Below, piece after piece: positions 12,576 to 23,562 of a DNA stretch of 64,000 bases. The translations under genes and the position numbers were made by a program. Positions within the stretch are counted from its first letter, which is position 1, and each line of letters opens with the position of its first letter. The stretch covers positions 1,825,501 to 1,889,500 of the forward strand of contig CM035164.1 of NCBI GenBank assembly GCA_020205615.1, written 5' to 3'. The notes beneath the pieces were generated by a model. The model was not told where the DNA came from. It saw nothing but the letters and a program-made list of their open reading frames with translations, and searched no databases. Source of the DNA: Panax quinquefolius (taxonomy: Eukaryota > Streptophyta > Magnoliopsida > Apiales > Araliaceae).

Positions 12576-12781
12576 TTGACTTTGACTTTGACCTTGTTTT
12601 ATTTAACAGAGATGGTGTAAATGTTAAGGGATACTTTGCATGGGCAGTAATAGACAACTTTGAGTGGAATTCAGGCTACACAATTCGATTCGGCTTGAAC
12701 TTTGTTGATTATAATAATGGGCTGAAAAGATACAAGAAATTGTCAGCTAGATGGTTCACAAATTTCCTAAGCCATAGTTAG

Positions 12782-13971
12782 AGACTAATTACTTGTAATT
12801 CTCAATTTAGTTTAATGAATAAGTAGGAGATAATTTCTCCCCTTCAACTCTAGGAGATAGTTTGATATGACTAAGCTGATAGAGTCCCAATTAAAACAGT
12901 TATTTTACATATTTTGTTTTCATAAATGCAGTATTTTAATCCATATCAAGTTTTATTAAAATATATTTCCAGTAATTGAATAATGTTTTGTAATTAAAAC
13001 TTTGGTCTAAAAACTTACATTATTCCCAAATGCTATGTTTATTTGCAAGTATTAATTTTAGTTGGGATAAGAATATTAATTTAAAATGTCTTGTTTGTTT
13101 TCAAATTTATACTTGAGACTATTAGTGTAGAGATTATAAAATGACTTAATAGTCTTGAAATTATAATTATAATCATAGGATTAATAGTCTCAGAATTATA
13201 ATCTCATATATTATAATCCTTACAAACAAACATAACCTAAGTGATTTCTTAAAGACCTAGTCTAGTGGACAACTCTATGAAACTTTAAAGGAACAATTAC
13301 ACTTTCTAGTACATTTTTTAAAATAATTACAACAATAGTGCATTCCTAAAATATTTACACAATTAATACATTTAAATATTTTATTTACATAATTAGTGAA
13401 TTTATTATCCCTTTAATTTAAGCGAGTATTTTAAATATCATCTTCATTGTTGTCATCATCATCATCATAAAAAATAAACAGACATTTAAATATCATCTTT
13501 ATTTACATTGTTGGCAACTCTATGAAACTTTAAATCCATGTTGGGTCGTCACGAAATCAGCATGTATATGGCAATATGATTAGTCCAATCCATATAGTCC
13601 AAACATGCTCATCCATAAATTTTGGGATGAAAATCAAAAGCACATAAAATTAACATCAAGTACTCAAAGTTAGGGTACTTTTAATCAAAAATAAATTTTG
13701 GGATGAAAATCAAATTTGGACCTAAACTATAGGGCACAATTTGTAATTTAATGTACAATAATTTACTAAATTATGCCAATCCACATAGGAGAAAAGGGAA
13801 ATTTTGAAAAGAGGATTATTCTATTAATTATACATTCGAATTTCTTTACAAGATTTTTATTGCCACAAAACAAACTATTTCTCAGTAGTTCCATAAAGTA
13901 ATTTATTTAGTCTATATTGCAACACCAAGTGATAATATTAAAGCTTGCCCTTAATTCCTCAAATGTCTGAT
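12782..13971. other. Intergenic tail-to-tail region between beta-glucosidase and lipoxygenase copy A
   Basis: About 1.2 kb of AT-rich DNA holding the 3' flanks of both convergent genes. A diffuse palindromic stretch at about 13085-13240 (aatgtcttgtttgtttt and ccttacaaacaaacat near its ends) may be another MITE. An AT-run and a cat-rich microsatellite (about 13447-13468) are present. No gene is seen. Confidence 0.6.
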
Positions 13972-16900
13972 TCAAATGGAAATGCTATTAGGAACTCCCT
14001 GCCCTGTAACTCCAGGTTTGGAATATGGCTTTAAAAGCTCATACGGCACAACCCCAGCTCCGGTTCTATTTCTCAAGTTTTTGTCTGCATTTTTTGCATC
14101 TATAATCCCTTCAAGCTCCTTCAGCCTTCCACTAAAAACTTCAAATGCTGCGTTTATAATTGGCTCGTCTGCCCATGCTGGCTCTGGTTCCGCTCCAATA
14201 TATTCGTCATCGGGCGAATGATTCGACAACATGTCCAAAATTGCCATAACTCTAGTAGCTTGAATTTGAGTAGGGAAGCACGATAGGATCTCATCCTCGG
14301 GTCTTAATTCAAAAGATTTCCAAGATTCCTCGGTTGGATCTTCTGTGGGCATTTTGGTTCTTGCGATTGTAGGTCTGTTTGGAAAATATCCTGCATAATG
14401 ATATTGCCCGAAGTTAACCGCCGCATGGTGGCCAGATGTTACCCAAATGATGGTTGTGAGGATTCCGATTAGGTCTTGAGGGGTTTTGAGAACAGGCCAC
14501 CACGGTTCATCCTTTTTGTCTGCATGGCCTTCTGTTCGGATTTCTTTCCACCATGCATTAAGTTCTTCATCAGATTCTACCAGGCTTGATTCCGGGTAGT
14601 AATGGCTGACGTAGTCTGTAACCCACATTTTAATGATATCCCAAAGGATTAGACCATCATTAGCGAAAGGGTAGTCTTCTATGGCCAACTTAAGGCCATG
14701 CGGTGCTGTTGGATCTTCCTCGGCCATTCCCCTAGAAATTTACAATGAAGAAAATTGTATGAAGTTGCTTATTTTATAATTTCCTTTAGTCAATCACTAT
14801 TAGACTATATATGTACTTCCACAGAAACTTATAGATCGACCAAGTACCTTATGGCCAATTGTTGTTATAAATATTTGATGAAAAAAGATAAAGATAAAGG
14901 CCTCTTCTGGTTTGAAAGGTTATAGCAAATGTAAGACAAAAATTTATTTTTCACAAAACTTCAGCATACCTTCTCTATTTATTTCAGTGACACGAATGTA
15001 ATGCTACCAAATAAATAGGGTAAAGTAATATTTTTTTTTGCCATTAAGTACTTGGTAGCAAAGCAAAATTGTTTTTGTTACAATGGCATGGCATGTGATT
15101 GGTTGAATTTTTAGTTTAGTTTCTTTGTTAAGCCTTTGGATTAACTTATTACCTGCTAATGAGATCTGCTGGCAATCCTTCCTGATCAAAGCGCCACTAC
15201 TTGTCATAAGCGACGGAGCTAAACTCTATAGAGTATTTGCCAGGTGAGAACGATGACTCAATGATTCTGCCTGCATTAATAAGAGCTTGTCGCGCTAGAG
15301 CGTTGATCTCCATTGTGTATCGAAAATGAGGGTGTAATAGTCTATAAATTGGGTGAATTGCACTTAGTTGTCGGTTGGTCGCAATTATATATGGCTCTGT
15401 GGCACAATGAGTTCTTAGCCTGCAAAGTACAAAACATAGAGACAGAAATGAGAAAAGATATCGGCATATTTCTCGCTAGTTTATGTGGTACACACCACAC
15501 AAAGTATGTGTAATTAAATAAAAATAAAATATTTAAATAAAACTTAAAAAGTATGGATGAGAAAAGATATGATAGAAAATAGGGATAAAAAATGACCACC
15601 CCCCACCCCCTCTCGTCCTTTATAATATATATAACTCCTCATAATTACATAAATGACACACAGAGAGATGTCTAAATGGAACCTACCAATGACTAACTAA
15701 CTGGTGATAACCAGAGTCATGTGCCAGGACATGAGCTTTTGCTAGCTTCCAAAGCCAGGCAGATGTAGCATCCCAACCGGGCCTATATGCTTGCTTCCAC
15801 TGGGGTTTTCCTTTTCCCGGTGGCCGAACTAGCTCAATGGCTACTGGCTTTAACGTGTTAATAGGAGTTAGGAAAAACAATGTCCTTGATCCATAGAGAA
15901 TTGTCCCTTTTAGTTCTCTTACTTTGTTCACATACGGTAAGAGCAAATCATGGTAATCGAGAATAAAAAGCTTCTTTTGTTTAATGGCCTGCAATTATAT
16001 ACAAATTCAATCGAGTTACAAAACAATTCTTTTGTTCTTTTTTTTTGGGAAGAATTAAAGATGAATACGATCATATGTTTCTAGGTGGGATATATTCTTA
16101 TTACCTCCTCAATTGTCATGATGCGTTTGATTTGTTGTTCGACCAACTCTTCGGTGATTGCTGATTCAGCTGGTCCGTACGTCCCAGGGTCAAGGGCACT
16201 TTTCAATGGCCATTCCTGCGCATAAGAATAATTAATTAAAGCAATTTTTCTAGAACTGTTGCTTCTAAATTCATATATAGAAGAACTTTTAGACCATTTC
16301 TAGGAGTTCACTTGAATGTGCCAAAATCATACACTTTAGATTTTTATTTTTTTCTAATAAAAAAAATGCTTCTGCATTTCTGAGAAGTGTTGGTAGAACA
16401 TACTGTAACCAATCTTAAGCTATAAGGGTTAAGACCAGCTAAGGTTTGACGACCAAATTCCTCATCCTTCATCCAAGCAAATTTATCCCCTGCAGATCAA
16501 TATACACGAAAATGGTGAAATACAAGCAATAGGCCTAGAAAGACGCACATATATAGAGAGAGATTTTGTTCGTACTGTCAAGCAATTCAGGAGTCTCAAA
16601 AAGTAGGACGTTTTTTCCTTGATCAGTAATAGTTTTGACAAGTCTAGGAAGAAGATTGAAAAGTGTGGCTTTAGGTTCTTCTCCCAGATCAACCCCTTCA
16701 TTGAACAGTGAGTCAATGGCTGTGAAGTATGGAAATCCAAAGTCACTGTCGATGGCGGCATTTTCTAGTGAAGGTAGAACTGCATGAATCACCAAGTATA
16801 TTGTCTTTGCCGAGAATGTTAGCCCCTTTACCTCCGAGAAAGTTTCATCCCTTGGCACGTAAACGAAGCTGCTCCTTGATTCTGACAATGGGTCTGTATA

Positions 16901-17228
16901 CGCAAAGTATATGCATGATATATTATTTACAGCACAAACGACATAGTCGTCAAAAACTAGTACTAATATTTTGCACTATGCCTATTTTGCAGATAATACA
17001 ATGTAGTATATCATATTGATGATCTAAACCTTCGGTTTATTCCAAAATCAAATAGTTCTAGTTATCATTAAAATATGTTTATATATATATAAATATATAT
17101 AGGGGTTCCATCTTTAAAGAACAAAAAAGAACCCCTTTTACTTTATGAATTTTATTTTTTTTGCACCAAATTAAATTTCACATGTGCTAAAAGGGTTCTT
17201 CCACAAAGAACCTATCATATGCGATGAA

Positions 17229-17268
<40 letters not shown>

Positions 17269-17528
17269 TTATATATATATACACAGTCTGACGACGGGGA
17301 TTCAACCGGCCGTCGGCATAGACCAGAATATCTATGGCGATGGTTTACCATCTTTTCACTAAAAATTGTACTAAAGTTTTAATGGTTAAAAAACATACTA
17401 CCCGTTAAACTTTTTGAATCTTTTAGGTGCTTTAAAGTCCCAAACCTACCAACATTTGTGAAGGGGGGAAAATTAATTTTTTTAATAAAACATAAAAGTG
17501 TGTCAACCACACAAATAAATGGGACTAC

Positions 17529-17558
17529 TTCAAGCAAAAGAAGTAGCTTTTGCTTGAA
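17529..17558. other. Perfect 12-bp hairpin in a lipoxygenase copy A intron
   Basis: ttcaagcaaaag at 17529-17540, a 6-nt loop aagtag, then the exact complement cttttgcttgaa at 17547-17558. It lies in a block (about 17380-17640) unlike the matching copy B intron, so it probably arrived with an insertion. No ORF or conserved structure explains it. Confidence 0.6.
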
Positions 17559-18022
17559 ATCAAGCAAACCCAATTCGGTTTGCAACCCCATTTACAGATA
17601 TTTGATGAGTATGATCAATATGATCAAGCATATGAAATCTTGAAAAGGGTAACAAATTTGTGACTAAAATTTATACCTTCCTTGGTGCGGGAGCGGCCAG
17701 TTCTGCAACGCCTAGGGTATGGATGTTCCTTGCCGCCGAGAACTGGTCGGGCCAAATCTTTATTTTTATCGGGATCGCCGATATCGTTATAGACATCGTA
17801 ATCGTAGATTCTGTCACTCTCCTTCCGCTCGCCGGAGCCGTCGCCTCTCTGTGCTAGCAGTTCATTTTCTCTGTATTTTACTAGCCCACTTGGTGTTTTA
17901 GAGTGTATGAATGACTGTCATTCAATAAATCACAAGTTAATTACCAAAAAAATAATAATAATAAGAAATTAAAAAAATTAGACATTATAAATTTCCTCTT
18001 TTCTTTTTTGAAACGGTTGTAG

Positions 18023-18025
<3 letters not shown>

Positions 18026-18080
<55 letters not shown>
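18026..18080. repeat. (TA)n microsatellite
   Basis: About 55 bp of TA repeats in the large intron of lipoxygenase copy A. Confidence 0.95.
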
Positions 18081-18081
<1 letters not shown>

Positions 18082-18417
18082 CATAATTAATATCAATTAT
18101 TTCTTTCGTAATTACAATAATCACAAGTGAAATATGGCTCATATAAGTCACACATTTTCGGTAAGAATAAAACATTCTAGAGAAAAGGCAAGGTTAAATT
18201 TCTATAATTATGAGGTTAATATCAGTTTTATTTATAACTAGAGCTGAATTATTTTTAAATACAATTATAGTAAAAAAAAAAATCCTTTTCAATAATAACA
18301 ATAAAAATTGACTCCATTATTTTTAGAGTTTGGCGAAATAAATCTTGAGTTGTCCTATTCAATTTTAGCTTAATTATGAAACAAAAATTTGTCTTGTTGC
18401 ATAACTATATGAAAAAC

Positions 18418-18569
18418 AGAAGTGGTTAGCATGAAGTTCATTTTTATGTAAGTTGGTCAATTGGTAAATGAAGATCGACACGCTATGGCATGAGGGCTAC
18501 ATGTGTCGGATTCTACTAAATTCCAATTAACCAACTTACAAAATAATAAACTTCATGCTAACCGGATCC
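18418..18569. mobile_element. MITE (about 152 bp) with 9-bp target duplication
   Basis: Inverted arms ggttagcatgaagttca (left) and aaacttcatgctaacc (right), continuing inward as gtaagttgg / ccaacttac. Exact 9-bp direct repeats atgaaaaac flank it at 18409-18417 and 18570-18578, so a MULE-type or other 9-bp-TSD MITE is likely. The outermost six bases do not pair. It is in the same intron as the larger MULE. Confidence 0.7.
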
Positions 18570-18699
18570 ATGAAAAACTATACATGTCAGACTGACATAG
18601 TACATAATGATCTCTAAGTAACGTAATTTTAATTAACAAATTAATTAGTACTAACATAATAAAATATTATTAACCAATTATCTGTTTTGTATACATTTA

Positions 18700-18786
18700 T
18701 GTTAAGATGTTACATTATTACATATAATTTCACATATTAAGATGTTACATTATTACATTAATATCAAGATGTTACATTATTATATC
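18700..18786. repeat. Three tandem copies around aagatgttacattatta
   Basis: The phrase aagatgttacattatta occurs at about 18705, 18739 and 18768 with AT-rich spacers of unequal length. It may be a relic of a diverged tandem repeat. Confidence 0.7.
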
Positions 18787-19862
18787 ACGACAAAAATAGT
18801 ACGAGATTCCCTCCTACAACTAATATCTTAGTAAAAGGACCGCAATAAAGAAAAGGACGTAAAAATGTTTTCTATTTGTTTTTTATGAGCTTTTCAATTA
18901 ACCGGAAAAGAGGACCGAAAATTGGGTTACTTTTCATAATATATATATATGACGTTTTGGATAATTTTATTTTTTTAAATTATTTAACGTTTTATATAAT
19001 TTAAAAGAATTAACTATAATTTTTCTAAAATTACCCTTATTGATAAATTTTAAATATGAGATCGATAAAATATAAGATAAATATATGGTAAATAGTATTA
19101 TATATAATCTATTAATTATCTTTAAACACAATCATATGCGATAAACATATAGCGTATGCGTTTTTCAAAATTTAACACACGTCTTATAAATTAATGTTCA
19201 TTAAGATCCTTAACAAAAATGTCCAACTAACATAACAAATGAGGTTAAAACAAATCTAAATTCATTCCCCTAAATCTGGAATCAACTATTCAAATATGAC
19301 ATCTAAAATAAATTTTAAATAACAAATAATATCAATCATAAACTTACTATGTTGATTTTATAATTCCCAAAATCTACTATTTTTTTCTAAACATAATTAT
19401 TATATCCTAAAATCACTATTTTTCTAATATTATATCATTCATAATTATACTATACATTATATCATACATGTATGATATAATATTATAATACACGTATGAT
19501 ATAATATTATAATACGTATATAACAAAATAATAAAATTACTACCTATCTAAACTATGCGAGATATTTACTAATTAAATTATATTATAACATAATATTATA
19601 CCATTTATAATTATATTACAACATAATATTATACGCTTTAAAATATTTAAAAAAATTAAAATAACAAATAATATCATTCATAACTTACTATGTTTTTATA
19701 ATCCCCTAAATCATTACTTTAAAATCACTACTTTTGAATCCCACGTTAATATTTTAATTTTATAATCCCCTAAATTACTACATTTTCAATCTAAAAGATT
19801 TTTATATTATTGTTACTTAAAAAATCACTACTTTTTAATCTCACGTTAATATATTAATTTTA

Positions 19863-21141
19863 GGCTTAAATATGAATTAATACCCTAAACTATAGGCCAT
19901 ATTCCACTTCGGTGATCCACCTTTCAATTTTGTCAATTAGATGATTAAACTATCAAATTTTTCAATTACAAATAATTGAACACGCCACGTCATAAATTGT
20001 TGACGTTACTAATTGTGTGGGGCCTTAAGACTCTTATGTGGCAAAAAAAAATTATATTTTATTCATTACATAAACAAATATGTATAAATCATGGGCAAAA
20101 TAGTCAAAACTTAATTTAACATAACAAATTAAAACAAAACAAACATTTAGCCTAAATATATCATTAGTAGCCTTAGCCACCCATCACCATGCCCGCCATA
20201 AAGACACCGAACCACTGTACGCTATCTCTTGCCATCGCCATTTTCTCTCTCCTCTTCATCCTCTACCTCTCTGTATCCCCTTCTTCACCTTCACCACCCA
20301 CTATTCCCTCCGACCCATTTCTCTTCCCCAACCGCCATGAATGCCAGCCAACAGAAACTACTCACAACCAGATAAAAGAGAAAACAACAGTCCATAGCAG
20401 TTGCGTACCAGAATCTGGCCAATCAAACCATTCAAACGGAAATCAAATCTTGTAATCAGCAAAATCAAATCGGTAATAACAGAAAATTCATTTGAACTAA
20501 ATCAAAAGAAAGAAATCAAACTCTAGGACCAATTTTGGCCAAACAAAACACAATCAAACCCAGCCAAGAAAAAATTCAAAAAATAAGCTAGGAAAGAAAG
20601 CACTCAAACTGACAGTAGCCAAAAACTGAACCATCAATGAAAAAATAGAGATCCCAAATCAGAACTTGAAAAGAAAAAAAAACAAAACAAGAAGCCTAAA
20701 TCTAAACAAATGCGAAGGAAAGAAAATGTCTGAGGAAAAAACACATTCTCTCTTTCGGAGATCCAAAAGTTGGATACGTTGTTAGCTAGGGTTTTTCGTT
20801 CCATTTGGGGCTTTTGTCTTGATCGATCGATTGTAATGTAAGGGTACCGATATATTTAGGTTAATGTTTGTTTTATTTTAATTTGTTATGTAAAATTGTG
20901 TTTTGACCATTTTGCCCCATATTAAATCAGATTTGTTTATTTTATGATTAAATTTATTTATTTTTGCCACTTCATCTTTCTCAAGGCCCCACACAATTAG
21001 CCACGTCAGAAGACGTGACATGTTCAATTTGTTGCAATTGAAAAAAATTGATAGTTTAATCATCTAATTGACAAAATTGAAAGGTAGATCACCGAAGTGG
21101 AATATGACCTATAGTTTAGGGTACTAATTCATATTTAAGCC
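19863..21141. mobile_element. MULE with long inverted repeats (1,279 bp), probable Pack-MULE
   Basis: Ends ggcttaaatatgaattaat and its inverse, with inverted arms of more than 100 bp (actataggccatattccact left, agtggaatatgacctatagt right). An exact 9-bp target duplication ttaatttta lies at 19854-19862 and 21142-21150. The interior (about 20165-20850) is richer in C and G than the arms and carries a gene-like ORF plus purine-rich sequence, as in MULEs that have captured gene pieces. No transposase. It sits in the large intron of lipoxygenase copy A. Confidence 0.88.
20189..20455 (+). CDS. Captured gene fragment with signal-anchor N-terminus (88 codons)
   Basis: Open frame inside the MULE. It starts MPAIKTPNHCTLSLAIAIF and continues with a hydrophobic stretch (about residues 13-29) and a serine/proline-rich region (about 30-48), then low-complexity polar sequence to the stop. 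The layout matches the start of many plant type II membrane glycosyltransferases or cell-wall methyltransferases, which fits a first-exon capture. I do not recognise the specific gene. It may not be translated. Confidence 0.4.
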   Translation: MPAIKTPNHCTLSLAIAIFSLLFILYLSVSPSSPSPPTIPSDPFLFPNRHECQPTETTHNQIKEKTTVHSSCVPESGQSNHSNGNQIL

Positions 21142-21403
21142 TTAATTTTATAATCTCATAAATCGCTACAAATCTAAACTGTTTTGATAATGTTAACTGT
21201 TTTAATATTATCATTACTAATTTAATTATTATATCTTAAAATCACTACTTTTTTAATCCCAAATTTAATATTTTGAATTTATAATCCCCTAAATCACTAC
21301 AAATCTAAACTGTTTTGATAATGTCATCTGTTCTGATATTATTTATTTTAATTTAATTATTATCTTTTAAAAGCACTACTTTATGGTATTATCATTACTA
21401 TTG

Positions 21404-21758
21404 AATGATACTTCTGTCCCTCCAAGTTCCCACCCATTTTTAAAGTCGTCTCTAAAATTCAATTATTGTTAGTTAGGTCCTTAAAATGACATTTTGTTGC
21501 CGTTTTTCGTTCATTCAACCCAATTTAACCTCAACTCGACCCATTTTGACCAATTTTAACACAACTCAAAATTTTAATATTTTAAAATATAAAATTATTT
21601 TTAAAATAAGTTTAAAATAATAATTATCGGGTTGAGGTCAAATTGGGGTGACGGAAACAGAACGCCAATAAATGTCACTTTAAGACTAATCGATGAAAAA
21701 TTGAACTTTAGGGACGACTTTAAAAATGGGTGACAACTCAAGGACACGAAGTGTCATT
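21404..21758. mobile_element. Foldback MITE (about 355 bp)
   Basis: The left arm (aatgatacttctgtccct, then cacccatttttaaagtcgtc) and the right arm (gacgactttaaaaatgggtg, then aggacacgaagtgtcatt) are inverted copies for more than 100 bp with scattered mismatches. Target duplication unclear. It also supplies most of a 101-codon frame that starts at 21726 and has no other support. Confidence 0.75.
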
Positions 21759-22565
21759 AAATTTAAAATGAGCTATTATCATTATTCTCCGTTAATTAAC
21801 TTAATTTCTCCATATAAATACATACCAACTATTATGCAACAACTCATGCTACAAACAATTCTAAATACTTTTGAAAGTGCAAATGACTTATATGGAGACC
21901 TTCAGATTGTGGTGACAGTGCATTCAATGGGAGGGGCTATGACTTCATTTTGTGGACTATATCTCACGGTGTTTATATTTATGACCTCTTCATCTATTGT
22001 ATTCTATTATCTGGATTGTAGCTTTGCATGATTTGTTAAGTACTAGCATGGTAAATTATTTTCATCATCATTAATAGTTTTTTTTGGCATTATGGTAATA
22101 CTGTGACAATTGCCAAAAAATGGATAAAAAACAAATGAGACAATGTATTCGTTTTTTAACTATATCATTGTGTTATGTATGACATGTGTTATTATCTTCG
22201 CTATGTTTTTGGACACGATGTTTGTTTAACATGTAATTTCCTTAAGGTCCGAGGACCAAAACTAGGACATTCTTTATCTGCTTTCTCCTTTCGTTTGGAT
22301 GTTTAAATTCACAAGTGCAAAGTCGTATATGAGATATGGACTCTTTAAAACGCATCAAGTACTTGTGTCGAGATATTTGAGGCTTAGTGAGGTTTGTCAA
22401 ATGTGTAATGACTTCAATATATGACACTAATACAACCGTATCAATATAACAACTCGATGACATTGTGCATTACACTTTCTAAATATTTATTAGTGCTTTA
22501 GAATGAAAGAGGTGCCCATTTTTAACTCTATTGGTTACATTATAAACATTTTTATCAAAAAGTTA

Positions 22566-22578
<13 letters not shown>

Positions 22579-22611
<33 letters not shown>
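22579..22611. repeat. (CA)n microsatellite
   Basis: About 16 CA units after a short TA run, in the large intron of lipoxygenase copy A and upstream of a Helitron 3' end. Confidence 0.95.
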
Positions 22612-22799
22612 CTGTTATATAATGTACTGGGGTTTAGTGATCAGATTGATTCTATACTTGGATATGTATTTACGCACAAAACTTTTACCCAACTCTATGC
22701 AACATATGCTACCAAAATTTGATCATCGCACAACAATCTACTATCTTCTTATTATATTTTAATTTAGTAATTGTACGTATAAATTTATTATTAACAAAA

Positions 22800-22836
22800 T
22801 AAATAATCCCGCTGCAACGCGAGGGTTTAAATCTAG
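22800..22836 (+). mobile_element. Helitron 3' terminus
   Basis: The sequence cccgctgcaacgcgaggg forms an imperfect terminal hairpin like the CCCGTGCAACGCACGGG type, followed ten bases on by CTAG (22833-22836) and T. This is the classic Helitron 3' end with insertion before T. The 5' TC end was not located; it probably lies 0.3-1 kb to the left. No Rep/helicase. Confidence 0.65.
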
Positions 22837-22855
22837 TTAATACTATATTTATGAT

Positions 22856-23069
22856 ACGTTTGTATTGAAGGAATGGAATGGATCATTCCATTATAGTTAG
22901 AATGAGTTATTTCACATCCTTCATCACTCGAGGAATAAAATTCATAAATTTGGGAGGAATAATTAAGAATGATTCAATCCATTCCAATTGCAACTAAATA
23001 TAATTTTTTTCATTTTATGGGAATGAGTCATTTCATTCCCACCTTCATTACTCCAATCCAAACATTGCA
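22856..23069. repeat. MITE with inverted ends, beside the PLAT exon
   Basis: Left end tacgtttgtattgaaggaatg and right end cattactccaatccaaaca are inverted relatives, and ggaatgga/tcattcc motifs pair further in. Similar sequences are common in dicot introns. It ends about 75 bp from the PLAT exon of copy A. Confidence 0.6.
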
Positions 23070-23519
23070 TTAATGTTCTATAATTATTTCTTTAATTTTT
23101 GTACACAACTCTAAAACGTCAGCACGGATAGATTAATTAACTGACCTTGCTTGTAAAGAAAATTCTCTTCTCAGGATTATCGTACTTGGAATGAACCCAT
23201 GATTCACAATTAATATTAATTCTACCGTTAGGGAATCCATCAAGTTCAATATGCTTGAGGAACATTTCTTTGCGGTGCTCATTTTCTACCAAAATTGCTC
23301 CAATCTCCCCAAAATTTTGTGGAATTGTAAATTTGCACTCATATTTTATGTCATCCACGTCTTCTCGCCCCGCCCGGGATGCAAACGCTGGGATTGTTTC
23401 CCTCTCTGATCCGGTAGCTTATGAAACAAATTTAAGATTTGTTAGATATTTTCTTTAAAAAAAAAAAAGAAGCCAAGAATACTGAATGAGGAAAAAGAAG
23501 AAGAATAACATTAAATAAT

Positions 23520-23562
23520 CTAGTCCCGGTGGTACACGCGTTGCGTGTGTAATTATAGTAAA
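23520..23562 (-). mobile_element. Helitron 3' terminus, opposite orientation
   Basis: Read on the minus strand: acacacgcaacgcgtgt (a near-perfect hairpin), nine bases, then CTAG (23523-23520). The element would run rightward from here, that is, into the place where lipoxygenase exon 1 is expected. Its 5' end was not located. Confidence 0.6.

Larger units (their letters stand above)
13972..23417 (-). pseudogene. 13-lipoxygenase, LOX2 type (copy A), interrupted by an in-frame stop
   Basis: Plant lipoxygenases dioxygenate linolenic and linoleic acids; the LOX2 type is plastidial and feeds oxylipin and jasmonate pathways. Exons (reading order): 23417-23146 (PLAT domain, EIGAILVENEHRKEMFLKHI), 17914-17677 ([27 protein letters not shown]), 16893-16576, 16489-16404, 16215-16105, 15988-15687 (YHQLVSHW, two iron histidines), 15419-15153 and 14731-13972 ([10 protein letters not shown] with iron histidine and asparagine; C-terminus GVPNSISI with the iron isoleucine). 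Exon 15419-15153 reads AYDK, TAG, WRFD, so translation should stop before the last three iron ligands. Exon 1 (transit peptide, start) is not found up to 24.9 kb. The 5.2-kb intron between the first two exons holds a MULE, MITEs and a Helitron end. Its last intron matches copy B without the chromovirus. The GH1 gene converges on it. Confidence 0.92.

Noticed and set aside
17529..17558. Possible microRNA precursor
   Set aside because: The stem is only 12 bp with no longer imperfect stem around it, too short for a plant precursor.
17978..18175. 65-codon frame with a long Ile-Tyr run
   Set aside because: It is the translation of a (TA)n microsatellite.
21726..22031. 101-codon frame after the foldback MITE
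   Set aside because: It begins in the MITE arm, matches no family I know, and ends in a probable Helitron; no splice or promoter support.
13972..23417. Treating lipoxygenase copy A as an intact gene
   Set aside because: Exons and splice sites are well kept, but the TAG in exon 15419-15153 is in frame and no first exon was found. It is called a pseudogene unless reads overturn the stop.
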